64,000 nucleotides of DNA. Source: Glossina fuscipes (Eukaryota; Arthropoda; Insecta; Diptera; Glossinidae). The notes under the pieces are model-generated. The model did not search any database, had not been told where the DNA came from, and saw nothing but the letters and a program-made list of their open reading frames with translations. The stretch is taken from contig NW_023998485.1 in the NCBI RefSeq assembly GCF_014805625.2, positions 1,318,168-1,382,167 of the forward strand, written 5' to 3'. Both the position numbers and the translations under genes were made by a program. Positions 1-10,130 of the stretch are shown piece by piece. Each line of letters begins with the position of its first letter. The first letter of the stretch is position 1.

Positions 1-240
1 AATTCCGTAAGTGTTAAAAGATAAACCTTAAACGCATTTTTCTCCTTCTTCGCCAATTCCTTCTTCAGGAAAGATAATTTAAAATTTACCTATTTTCGCT
101 GAATCTTCTATTAATGTGAGAGACAATTGATCTTTGAATTCATTTGCTACGCTGACATTTGTACCCCAATCGTATGTTTTTGATCGATATAGTGGACTAA
201 TAAGCAATTTTACTTTACTGCTCCCATTACCATTACCTTG
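1..240 (-). pseudogene. Unidentified coding relic at window edge
   Basis: On the minus strand about 36 codons stay open (roughly 240 down to 131), containing SPLYRSKTYDWGTNVSV, and end at a GTAAAT donor-like site. A second, frame-shifted stretch further down reads as a lysine-rich helix (KKELAKKEKNAFKV). Composition is clearly protein-like, but I do not recognise the family. It could be a downstream exon of the ZAD protein at 344-529 or an independent gene cut by the window edge. Confidence 0.35.
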
Positions 241-343
241 CAACGCTTGCTAGGTTAAAACATATCGGTGATTCGAGTTTTTCAGGTTGGATTTTAATTT
301 GCATATCATCTAATTGACACATATCGTGAAATGTGCTTTGCGT

Positions 344-529
344 CTAATTATCATGGTTAACATTGCTCAAGTGCCCTAAAAGCTCCTCATGCCGCTCGCG
401 AGTCTCGCTGATAAATGTATAGACATTCTTTAGTAAATTAGTACATTTTCTACAAATCATCTGAGGCAGTAATTCTTCTGGAGCAGCAACATTCAAACAA
501 TAAGATACCAAATGCAAATTATATAGCAA
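344..529 (-). pseudogene. ZAD (zinc-finger associated domain) fragment
   Basis: The 61-codon open frame matches the C-terminal half of an insect ZAD domain. It has the central LPQMICRKC element, whose two cysteines belong to the zinc site, followed by the long amphipathic helix (LLKNVYTFISETRERHEELL). ZAD domains head many fly C2H2 zinc-finger transcription factors and mediate dimerisation. The first pair of zinc cysteines, normally about 40 residues upstream, is not visible in the same frame, and no C2H2 fingers follow within the window. It is therefore a separate exon or, more likely, a relic. The domain call is moderately secure; the parent gene is unknown. Confidence 0.55.
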
Positions 530-714
530 ATCTTCTACAAATTGAAACTTATGTTAATTTGTAGCAAATCTTTCAACAGTTCACCGTAAGTTTTTGGTTG
601 AGCATCCATTCCGTTAATCACTTTTTTTAAAGATTGATAACTAGGTGCCATTGACGGCTTCATATTTACTTCAAAATATAGTAAAGTACAACCCGTAATT
701 GGTCTCAGGGATTA

Positions 715-1005
715 CGGCCGCCATTCAGATTGGAATTCCCTTGTCATGGCCGCCACAATCGAACATATGCTCATTATCGCATGTACAATCTTGGGCTGCT
801 TGATATTCTCGACTAAAAAGCGGTGTTTTCAAATTCTGAAATGCAACCTTGTGTTTCGTCATAACCATAAGGACAGGAAGGATTTGAAGCGACCGAAAAC
901 ATATTGCGAAATTCATAATCATCGGGTATATTTTGACTAAATCAACACCTTTAGGCAAATCACCATATATATCGACGTAATTGCTCACGGTATCATTGTC
1001 CTTGT
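715..1005 (-). pseudogene. Cysteine-rich exon with compensating frameshifts
   Basis: The minus-strand frame opens just after an acceptor-like TTTTTACAAG with DNDTVSNYVDIYGDLPKG. One base appears missing after KIYP: the next frame reads DDYEFRNMFSVASNPSCPYG and on through a Cys-rich stretch. One extra T in a run of five T's then restores the original frame at FSREYQAAQDCTCD, which continues to a stop. Between the two indels the shifted frame is the protein-like one. Family not recognised. Two one-base, mutually compensating indels, one in a homopolymer, could be assembly error in a live gene or decay in a relic. Confidence 0.4.
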
Positions 1006-1019
1006 AAAAATGTGAGATT

Positions 1020-1600
1020 ACAAATATGAATAAATTATGATTGAATAAAAAAATCAATTGCTTTTATCCATTAATTTGTTAGAAAAAAAAGGACAATTTA
1101 TTATAAACGCTACGATGATTTAAAAAAAAAACAAAATACCTTGTCCATACGATTCAATAGTTTAATCGACAAAAATGCTTTCCTTAGAAATGGGTGTGTA
1201 TGTGTGTGTGTATGCCGTAGCATATTGACAGACCTAGAAGATACTTACGGAGATGAAGAAAAATGTGAAAATGAAAAAATTTATGTTTATTTTAATTTTT
1301 TTTTTTATGTTTTAGGATCCTCATTTCTCAAGAGTACCGACATCTGTTCAACAATACTAAAGGTATACATGTTAAAAATATATGAACATTAAAAAATTAT
1401 TTTTGTCGCAAGCTCTATTATTTTTGTTTTCTATTTATTTATGTAAACAATTCATAATAGTAATCAGCTGTAATTTGAAGAACATTTTCAGATTAAAATT
1501 ATAAAATTGCATTTGTGGCTGAAAGACGGAAAAATTGAAACGATTTTAATAGAAAAAAAACTAGTGTAAATTGCCCAAAAACTCGAGAAAAAAAATGTTC
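1020..1600. other. No gene seen
   Basis: AT-rich sequence with a short GT microsatellite near 1196-1212. No coding stretch that I can defend. Confidence 0.5.
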
Positions 1601-1607
1601 CGTAGTC

Positions 1608-1946
1608 GGATTTGGTTGGAGTTATGCGGTACGCTCATTGCAATTGGATATTAAATAAAAAGGGACAAAATCAAAATGTACCATCGATAGAAGAAATACA
1701 AAAAACCCTAGTGATGTTAGGAGATAAAAATCAAAAATTTATAGATTCTCGTGATTGGATTGGTGCCCTCGAAGTGTGCTACGTGATAGATGCTTTATAT
1801 AATGTATCGAGCAAAATAATCCATGTAACTAAGTTAGAGAAATTGAAAGATCATTGCAAGCTATTGATGGTTTTGTTATGATAGGCGGCGATATGGATGC
1901 TTCTTCTAAGGGTATTGCAGGAATGCACAGGACAGACCAAACTTAA
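1608..1946 (+). pseudogene. Ufm1-specific protease (UFSP) relic, catalytic Cys lost
   Basis: UFSP cysteine proteases mature the ubiquitin-like modifier UFM1 and remove it from targets. The first frame reads GFGWSYAVRSLQ, matching the family active-site motif GWGC(A/G)YRSLQ. The catalytic Cys codon is TAT (Tyr) at 1623-1625. The frame then shifts to WILNKKGQNQNVPSIEEIQ, followed by the GDKNQKFIDSRDWIGA block typical of the family, and shifts once more to MIGGDMDASSKGIAGMH. The C-terminal DPH motif with the catalytic Asp and His is absent. Lost nucleophile, two frameshifts and truncation make this a pseudogene. The MDASSKGIAG element looks more like the UFSP1 branch than UFSP2. Confidence 0.75.
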
Positions 1947-2279
1947 CCATATGTACTGCAACATTTTGTGATTTATCTGAAAAATGAAAAAGTCATTTAT
2001 TAGAAAACAAAAAAAAAAAGGATTTATAAACACAGCCGTTTGGTTACGCCTAAGTTTATTTTCAATATGTAAACACATCCATTTGGTTGCGCAATACCAT
2101 AATCAGTTGTTTTCCCAAGAAAAAATATTAAATTATTTAAAAGGGTAAAAAAATGTAATTTGAAGAACGTTTTCGGATTTATTGATTAGAACAAGCAGAC
2201 AAAGGACGAAATTATTAACATGACGGCGATCCCAAGAAATTAACCTTGGTACCACATCTAAATAAAATTTGTTTGTGCA

Positions 2280-2545
2280 AGTTGAAGCGGAACGAGAATA
2301 TAGTTTTAATCGCCGTCTATGTTGACAGATATTTGTCATAAAATCATAAAACTTAAAAGCGCATGATTGGATCGAAAAGTGAGCTAGCTGATTTGCTGGG
2401 CGAAAGTATTCGCACGTATGAATATATCGAAGAATTAACAGGAAATATTCAAAAATATGCAAAAATCGAACACCAGGTCTCTAAAAATTTACTAAAACTA
2501 GTCAGGATGCGTTCAAGGGGAGATAAATGCTCTTATATATATAAG
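2280..2545 (+). pseudogene. Coiled-coil-like coding relic next to mariner
   Basis: From 2363 about 55 codons are open and helix-rich (ELADLLGESIRTYEYIEELT, then QKYAKIEHQVSKNLL). Upstream, the same strand has protein-like VEAEREYSFNRRLC, interrupted by stops. I do not recognise the protein. The frame runs into AT-rich sequence and the left end of the mariner, so any continuation would lie beyond the element. Likely a decayed exon. Confidence 0.3.
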
Positions 2546-2553
2546 ATTATATA

Positions 2554-3803
2554 TTAGTTTGGGGAAAAAGAAATCCATTATTTTTTCGGTAGATGGCTGC
2601 ACTGATAGATTTCTCGTAAAGTATCGATCAAACAATTTCAGATTTATGCTCGTTGGAAAGGTGACATTTCGCAGTAAAAAAAATTCTTTTGCTGTCTTTT
2701 GTTTGATGCATTCAGTTAAAAATGGAAGTGAACAAAGAGAAAATTCGGTACATTTTATAGTTTTTCTTTGACAAAGGCGAAAATGCAAGCCAGGCGGCTA
2801 AAATTGTAAATGGTGTTTATGGTTCCGATACTGTAACAGCCAATTAGGTGCAATTTTGGTTTCGTAGATTCCGTTCAGGAATTTTTGATGTTAAAGATGC
2901 ACCTCGCACAGGTAGGCCGGTCGTTGAAAATGTCGATAAAATCGGAGAAATGATCGAAGTTGACCGGCATGTTAGCAGTCGTAACATGGCCCAGGAGCTA
3001 AAAATCGACCATAAAACAGCTTTAAACCATTTACACAAAGCTGGATTCAAAAAGAAGCTTGATGTTTGGGTGCCGCACCAATTAACAGAAAAAAACATGA
3101 TGGATCGAATTTCCATCTGCGAAGCCTTGGCCAAACGGAATGAGATAGACCCATTTCTTAAACGGACGGTGACTGGAGATGAGAAATGGATCACATACGA
3201 TAACCCTGTGCGAAAACGATCATGGTCAAAGAGCGGTGAAGCACCTCAAACGGCCAGGAAGGTTTTGCTATGCATTTGGTGGGACTGGAAGGGGATTATT
3301 TATTATGAGTTGCTTCCATATGGCCAAACGCTAAATTCTGATCTCTACTGTCAACAACTGGACCGTTTGAAGATAGCGATTGACCAGAAACGGCCAGAAT
3401 TGACCAACAGGAGAGGTGTCGTGTTCCACCAGGACAACGCTAGGCCACACACATCTACAGTGACTCGCCAGAAACTTCGGGAGCTTGGTTGGGAAGTTTT
3501 AATGCATCCGCCATACAGTCCGGACTTGGCACCAAGCGATTATCATCTTTTTCTTGCATTGCAAAATTTCTTTAATGATAAAAAATTGGAATCTAGGGAG
3601 GATTGTAAAAATCGACTACTAGAGTTTTTTGCAAATAGAGACCAGGACTTCTATGAGAGAGGCATTTTGAAGTTACCTTTAAAATGGCAACCAATCATAC
3701 AACAAAACGGTGCATATTTGACCCAAATCGGACAATCCGAAGCATGTTAAATAAAGTCCTGAAGTTCATATAAAAATAATGGATTTCTTTTTCCCCAAAC
3801 TAA
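2554..3803 (+). mobile_element. Mariner transposon, mellifera-type, 1250 bp
   Basis: A complete Tc1/mariner element. Its perfect terminal inverted repeats of about 32 bp begin TTAGTTTGGGGAAAAAGAAA, and it is flanked by TA target duplications at 2552-2553 and 3804-3805. The only gene is the transposase. Both ends and nearly all of the coding sequence are intact, so the copy is fairly young, but premature stops make it non-autonomous as assembled. It has landed in AT-rich sequence just after an unidentified coding relic. Confidence 0.95.
2722..3750 (+). pseudogene. Mariner transposase with two amber stops
   Basis: The whole frame from ATG 2722 to TAA 3748-3750 is 342 codons, the usual mariner size. 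It is broken only by TAG at codon 13 (2758-2760) and codon 42 (2845-2847). After the second stop it is uninterrupted. It has the N-terminal helix-turn-helix region, the linker motif WVPHQLTEKN, and the D,D34D catalytic triad: D in TGDEKW, D in HQDNARPHTS, and the last D in PPYSPDLAPSDYHLF. Product-level features (HQDNARPHTS, PYSPDLAPSDYHLF, FYERGI, LPLKWQ) fit the mellifera subfamily. Both stops lie where relatives commonly carry Gln, consistent with CAG to TAG changes. Confidence 0.9.
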
Positions 3804-3805
3804 TA

Positions 3806-4230
3806 TTATGTAAAACCACTAATAATATACATATTTATGCAAAAAATTATTAATAACAATAACTGCTGATATTTATGCATATTATAGGGACTCTTTCAAA
3901 TAAAAATATAAAAAAAAAATATTTTTCAATTGATTGTTTACAACGCTAACACCGTTTTTAAAGACAATCAACGTTCTTTTCATCGAATATTTAATGTTTT
4001 ATGTATTGTTTTTCTTTCGAAATTGCTGTAGTTTCTTTAGCCTATGTGCTTACATACATTCTTTCACATCTTTTCTGCATGTAAGATCTTGCTGACGGCT
4101 TTGTTCATTTTCTCGTCTTCCAAGACTTAAATACAACTTCAGTTATCTATAGTATCGCCGTGATTTTTATTATTTGAAATATTTCTTGATGAGCGATGCT
4201 TGTTCTTCCCCACATTTTCATATTTTTATT
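3806..4230. other. No gene seen
   Basis: AT-rich spacer without recognisable coding or repeat structure. Confidence 0.5.
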
Positions 4231-4254
4231 GATTCTCATTACACTTTAGGGCTC

Positions 4255-4801
4255 AGCCGGCAAAATATGATAAAATAAAGGAAATGATCCAAGATCCTAA
4301 AGATGGCCAACAAATAGTACGAATTATTTCTAGTCGAGATAACAATGTTCACGAAGTTGAAACGGCCGATACGTAAGCTGAGAATTTTCTGGATAAATAG
4401 AATAAATTCTAATATCATACATGAAGAGACTTTTTTTTATCCTTTGATAATGTAACTATGCCTACAAAATTCAGAAAAAAACTTTGGAGTTAAACGAAGC
4501 GATTTCATTCTAGTGGAACCTATCGAAGAGGGCGATAAAGTTAAAGCAGAGATTTGTAAGTTCTTAACAGCCGAACAAATCAGGCAATTCATTAAGACTG
4601 GTATTTGGTCGGTATACTTTAAGAGGGACGATGACGAATCGACGTTACGCAAGTAATTATGTTAAAGAAACTTGTGATGAAAACGTAGAGGAATTCGAAG
4701 AAAAATTCAGTGGACCCTGTCATTTATCTCCGAATAGAAATCGGCCAAGACTTTTAGTAGCATTTGAAGATGAAAGTACAAGTTCAAAAGATGACAGCTA
4801 A
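4255..4801 (+). pseudogene. EIF1AD (eIF1A-like RNA-binding protein) relic
   Basis: EIF1AD is a small OB-fold protein related to initiation factor eIF1A. Exon 1 contains KEMIQD, then GQQIVRIISSRDNNVHEVET, and ends at a GTAAGC donor (4373). Exon 2 has MPTKFRKKLW, then after a one-base shift KRSDFILVEPIEEGDKVKAE and ICKFLTAEQIRQFIKTGIW. A second frameshift near 4653 precedes the acidic tail, which ends at TAA 4799-4801. Order and spacing match the family. Two frameshifts, and a conserved Gly after the ISSR motif replaced by Asp, make it a pseudogene. The intron is kept, so it is a genomic rather than retro copy. Confidence 0.8.
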
Positions 4802-4889
4802 CTTACCAATTTACATAGCAAAATGTGCAGAATAAGTATTTTTAATATCTACCATGTAACTCGATCACATTTATTTTTATAATTTTCTT

Positions 4890-5215
4890 TCTATTCGAGG
4901 AAGTCGTTAATTGCATATTTAAGTATTAGAAACAAATGTTTGCAAGAGTTAATGGGGCAGGCCGTACAATATCTGCCTTCCCTGATTTTGCAAAATTTGA
5001 AAATGTGGCCAAAGCGACCGCAATTGAAACACAGTTTAACAGCAGGGATAAAGCAGTCCACTGGGACAATACAGTAATTGAATTTAACGTTTTTGGGGAT
5101 TAATTTTCCCTTGAAGTCAATCTTCATGCAGTTTTTAGGAATGAATATTTCTTTGTTAGCAAGATCCCTTCTATCAAATCTCGTGACGGAAACGATCTCA
5201 ATTCAAACCCGAATT
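4890..5215 (-). pseudogene. LINE ORF1 (Gag-like) fragment with zinc knuckle
   Basis: The minus-strand frame reads a typical non-LTR ORF1 RNA-binding region (VTRFDRRDLANKE... IPKNCMKIDFKGKLIPKNVK). A CCHC knuckle follows, CFNCGRFGHIFKFC (C-x2-C-x4-H-x4-C), then a second partial Cys pair. This fits ORF1 of I- or Jockey-type LINEs. No neighbouring ORF2 sequence remains. It differs in sequence from the I-clade copies elsewhere in the window, so it belongs to another family. Confidence 0.65.
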
Positions 5216-5432
5216 TTTTAGTAAATTATTAAAATAAAAAATTTTGTATTTAAAGTTTTTATTTTATACTTGTTGTTGCTGTCGTTTTCTTAATTCGTCT
5301 ATTTTGTTTATTTTCACGTTTTTCAATTATTATTATATTATCGCATTTTCTTATTTTATTATATTATAATTTTTTTCAAGTAATATAAGTAATTTAAGTA
5401 ATAAATTGTAAATAATATAAGTAATGGCTGCA

Positions 5433-5630
5433 TAAAAAACAGAAGCACAATAATAGCATTGAAGTACGTCTGCCAGTCAGCCCAATTGAAGTAGACGCAG
5501 CAAGTAAACATGATATTCATAACGGAAATAGGAAACCAACTTTAAATAATTATGAGTGCGAAGACTATACTAAATTATCAGCTAATTTGCATTCTCCATT
5601 GCTCTTCTGTCATCAACATTTTTTTTAAAC
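5433..5630 (+). other. Open 66-codon stretch, unidentified
   Basis: A stop-free frame without an ATG, protein-like in composition (IEVRLPVSPIEVDAASKHD, then NYECEDYTKLSANLHS). It could be a terminal exon preceded by an AG acceptor near 5423, or a relic. No family recognised. Confidence 0.2.
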
Positions 5631-5813
5631 AAAATAATTATTTTATAATTTTATTGTTTTATGTTTTAAAAAAATACATAAACATTTATAAAAAAATAAA
5701 AGAATAGCCTTATCTTTATTTATTAATGTTAAAAGGTGAATGTTGAGGCCAAAATTAATTTAATTATTTTGATTATTAACTGTCCCCTCAGCTAGGGTTG
5801 CTGGGTCAGACAA

Positions 5814-6482
5814 TGTTGCCGGCAAATCACAACCGAAGGAGGTATCATTATCAACGCAATATTTGATGACCGTGTGCCAACGAGAATCTAAAAGGAGTAG
5901 GTAGGGGTTGACGTATATAATAAGAAGGTCGAGATATCGCGACGTTAATACGTTTCTCTTTTTGAATGAAACCTAATGCATGGCGCACCCTTGACGAACC
6001 CCTCTATTTATAAAAATATTTATTTGTTGACATCATTAGCACGGTCTTCTTTCAATACAGATTTTTGATGCAGCGACTGTCTTTTTCGCCCATAGCAATT
6101 TTTAATTTGCCATGCTCTACTTGGCCAAAGAATTTTTCATAAACTACGAAAGAAACAAAAACATCTTCGTGCACGTCCCTACAGTTCTGGATTAGAACCT
6201 GAATGCAGGTGCCCATGCCTTTCCATGATGAATCGCATTTACTATAGAGCTTCAGCTCAGTTACCCTTAGGAATATTTTCAAAACAGGATTCATTGACAA
6301 CATAAGGACTATTTAATCCTTAATCCGCGCTTACTCCTTCAGTAGACAGAGCGCCGCGCTGCTCACTCCTTTTATGATATTTTGTCGGTGTTCACATATA
6401 AAATAAATGGAGAACTAAACAAGCCAGAATAAAGATCTCAATCAATCAATCAGAAGTTCCATTCCAGTCCCGTTATTGCCAA
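5814..6482. repeat. Possible solo LTR
   Basis: The stretch starts TGTTGCCGGC and ends near TTATTGCCAAT. Its 3' part has the layout of an LTR end: AATAAA-like signals around 6400-6440, a short GA/CA-rich stretch and then GTGGTGAGC, as in a primer-binding region. I cannot show a second LTR or a target duplication. A minus-strand open frame at 6052-6303 lies within it and is not recognisable. Confidence 0.25.
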
Positions 6483-6607
6483 TCCATTTTGTGGTGAGCT
6501 AAATGTTTCTCTGTATTTTGAAAGCAACTTCTGTTAAGCATAAGAATTTTAAAATTGCTCTAAAACAGTTTCTGCCATTAAAAAAAATTATGGATGAAGA
6601 AACCTTA

Positions 6608-7359
6608 AAATTTTACATGCATATTCTTTAAAGGCACCATTAATAATACGCTTATTCTCAGATTCTCAGGCAATTTTTATTGAGAAGTGTAAACAAACGT
6701 ATAAGCTTATTCTCGCCTGGTTGGCATTTTTATACAAATTATTGAGAATATATACGCTATTTTCGCCGAATTTTATACATGCGACAGCTGTTCATAAACA
6801 AAATATGAAAATTCTTTTTTTGTATGCTGGATGTTATATGTTTTGGTAGGTAGGCAAAGACGATTTTTCTGATGAGTAGTAAACCGTTCAAAAAAAGATT
6901 TAATTTTATGATAGAAAATAAATGTAAACAAAAATGTAACCATACATTTATTGGAAAGAAAATGTAATAATATATATTATATATAAACACTAAAAAAGCT
7001 ATAACTATAAAGTATTTGAATAGCAAAAAGAAACCAATGATACGAAAAATACATCCAAATGTCATTAATTAAATAAAATGCGAAAAAATAGCAAAACTAA
7101 TTTAAACTTGCCTGGAGTTGAAGAGCCTTGAAGCATATGTGTACATAGGTATTTTTATATGTTATGTAAATATAATAAATAAAATATAATAAAATAATCA
7201 TTTCTCGCTTCTTTAGTATATATTATAATTTGTATAAAAATGCCAACAAACTGAAAATAAGCATATACGTTTGTTTACACTTCTCAATAAAAATTGCCTA
7301 AGTATCTGAGAATAAGCGTATTATCTATGGTGCCTTTAAAGAATAAGCATGTAAAATTT
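6608..7359. mobile_element. Non-autonomous element with ~135-bp terminal inverted repeats
   Basis: The left arm (6608 to about 6743) is repeated as an inverted copy at about 7221-7359. Shared blocks include TTTAAAGGCACCAT, ACGCTTATTCTCAG, AATTTTTATTGAGAAGTG, TAAACAAACGTAT and GGCATTTTTATACAAATTAT. The interior is AT-rich with no transposase, so it is a MITE or foldback-like element. Partial copies of its sequence occur at about 22230-22300 (with ACAGCTGTCGCATGTATAAA) and 24480-24590. A further GGCGCCTTTAGAGAATAAGCG follows the right end. Confidence 0.75.
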
Positions 7360-8466
7360 GGCGCCTTTAGAGAATAAGCGTGTATGTCGTTCTCGCGCAC
7401 ATCGTTAGGTATATGCTTCTTGCTTGATCTCACTGCGTTCCTAAAAACCAAGCGAAAGCAACACTAGTGTTAATTTCAACATTAGTGTAATTTTACGAAT
7501 TACCTGTCCTTGGAATTCCTCCACAGAACCAATTTTAGGCATTGCTACGTCGGCTTTAACAAAAAGGTCGCGCAAATGTTTAACTTGTTTCTTCTACGGA
7601 GTTGGCATCATCAATGGATTCCGGTTTAATATTATTACGACACAATTTAACTGTCATTAGAAAGACCTTTAAAAATGAAATACTTGTTACGAAATACTAG
7701 ATAGAAGGGATTGTGCTTTTAAACTTACGTTCTACGCTTCGTAAGGATTATACCACGAGAGCGAGTCTCTTTCCTGCATATTTCCACTACGTATTCCGCA
7801 GAAGAATATGCCATGTATTTTAGGTCGATTAGGTGATTGCGGCAGTATTACGTCAAGTTGCTTCAGCATTTTAGCTTCCCCAGAATTCTCTCCTCTTATC
7901 ATTCGTAACAGTTCCGCATTGTAAAACAGTTCACTAAAAACATTAAGTATGGACGGCAGTGTCCGGTAATTGTAATTTTGTAACCGAGGGTCAAAGCCAC
8001 ATGTAAGGGGAAAACTATGAAGATTTCCTAAGTATGGAGCACGCGAAAGAATTCTCTCCAAAAATAATAGCGAAAAACCACGTTTACGAGCATATCTGTT
8101 TATAACGACTGCTTGCAATTGATGGGGATCTCCAGCAAGGATTATCTGGCCACGCTCTTTTGATACTTGAGCAACAGCAACCATAACGTCAGTTTCTGTG
8201 CACTGGCTTCATCAATTAGCACGTGCGTAAAATGATTGGATGGAAAACCCATTTGCAAAAAATTTCCTAGGGTAGCGCAAGTACCAATCGTTACTCGATG
8301 GCGCCCTAAATACTTTATTTGACATTTTAGTTTGAGTCCGGACTTAGTCACAATCATCTATATAGGTGTCATGTATGCCAATATCCCCTGTTGCGAAATA
8401 CGGCATCAAATGCTCTGGTATAAGTTTTATTTTGAGCACATCGGATTCGATCAAATGCGTCGCTAT

Positions 8467-8479
8467 TAAATCAGCAGAT
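8467..8479. repeat. Target-site duplication, left copy
   Basis: TAAATCAGCAGAT occurs here and at 13629-13641, exactly flanking the LINE. Removing the LINE and one copy rejoins the helicase frame ([10 protein letters not shown] to IATHLIESD). Confidence 0.9.
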
Positions 8480-8789
8480 CAACGGCAACTCTGTTCAAGC
8501 GTTGTGGTCATATTTTTCTCTTTGTGAAAAAATTTTTGCAATTTAATTTCTTTATTGCGTTATACGTTTTTAAAAGTTTTCAAACTTATTAAAATTTATA
8601 GAACTTTTTATGTGTTTATTGGGAAAAGTTTTCATCGCGGATACCGTACGTGTTTTCCTTTAAATACATTAAAAAAAAAAAAGAAAAAAAAAATTAAAAA
8701 TATCTGACATTTTATTCAGTAGTTTCCCAAACCTTTTCTAATGAGTGGTTATTTCACAAATAATAAACAATAGACAAAAATAAGGCATA

Positions 8790-10109
8790 ATGGCCCCGGG
8801 GCCGCCAGATAAAAACTCGAATAGATTTCATCTATTAAGTGATATATCCCCCCAACGAAAAAAAGTAAAAATTCCGATTTTCCGGTGTTGCCAATCAGTG
8901 ATATAACTCCTATTGATAAAAAATATATTGTTATTTCTTCAACCGATGCTAGAATAACAATTCCCCAAATTAGCCCTTTTGCTATAAAAGAAGCTCTAGA
9001 TAGCATTACAACATACATCGACTCCATCTCGATTGTACGCGATGGGAATCTGGTCCTCGCTGGGAACCCGCGCGCAACCGAAAAGCTCATAAAGGCCAAA
9101 TCTTTAGCTAATCTATGTGCTATTTCAGCTAAACTACATGAGAAACTTAACTCGGTTCGAGGCGTAATTTATGCCCCTTGCTTAAAGCATGAGCCGGAAG
9201 ATGAAGTTGTCCGCGAAATGGGCAATCAAGGAGTGACTGAAGTATATAAATTTACCAAACTGAATGATGACGGAAAAACAAGCTCTCCTACAGGAAGGAT
9301 TATTTTAACTTTTGATCGCTATCGATTACCGCGAACAGTTGATGTGGCGTGGTATAAATGTAAAGTAGAACTATACATCCCAAATCCTGTGAGGTGTAAA
9401 AATTGCCAATGCCTGGGTCATACGGCAAAAAGATGCACTAGTGCTGCATCTTGTGCTAACTGTGGTCATCCTCCACACTGAAAGCTGTACCCGTAGTTTC
9501 TGCATAAATTGCAATGATCAACACTCAGCGTTAGACAAACAATACCCACGTTTTGTACAGATGCGTGAAATACTAAAAATCAAAACAGAAAATTACTGTA
9601 GCATGGGCGAAGCGCGACGCACATACCGGGAAAGAAATCCATCTGTAGCCCATGGAATTGGCAAAAGTAATACCTGCGCTGCTGTTGCCTTGCAAATCGA
9701 CCCTAGTAAGACTTTAACTCCAACTGCTTCCAATGAAAAACCTGTTCCACCATTAACCAAAAATTATATTGCGAAACCAGTTACATCACTTGCCAAAGAT
9801 AATATTGAAAAAACCAAAGCAACTGCAAATATTGAAAAAATTAAAACAACAACACATATGCTAAAATCTAATATACCAAATTCTCCAGAATCTCCAGCTA
9901 TCAACTTTACTCAACAAATCACAAGTGGTAATGAATCCGTTCTTTCATCCATTAATCAACCTTCAATTTCAAATTATTCACGTGCGCCAACTCGTTGCGC
10001 TTCAAATGTACCAAATCACAGTACAGATTATTCTGCTGGTAAGAATAAATCATTCACGAAAAATTCCTATAGCGACCTTCTCGACGGAGACGCTGACATG
10101 TCAACTTAA
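8790..10109 (+). pseudogene. I-clade LINE ORF1 (Gag-like nucleocapsid)
   Basis: The frame starts at ATG 8790 (MAPGPPDKNSNRF), is shifted near 8880, continues from 8885 to 9481, and is shifted again by about one base near 9476. The antisense copy reads GHPPHAESC at the second point. Protein features in order: an RNA-binding region (TVDVAWYKCKVELYIPNPV), CCHC knuckles CKNCQCLGHTAKRC and CANCGHPPH, a further CINCNDQHSALDKQ knuckle, then a Ser/Thr/Lys-rich tail ending LLDGDADMST. ORF1 proteins coat the element RNA. Two frameshifts disable this copy. Confidence 0.85.
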
Positions 10110-10130
10110 CCCTCCCTCCACTCTGCTTAC

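Noticed and set aside
2290..2345. Copia RT-like IVLIAVYVD
   Set aside because: The YVDD motif is not completed and the flanks do not match copia RT; chance resemblance.
2844..3194. Minus-strand open frame of 116 codons
   Set aside because: Antisense shadow of the mariner transposase.
8749..9099. Minus-strand open frame of 116 codons
   Set aside because: Antisense shadow of LINE ORF1.
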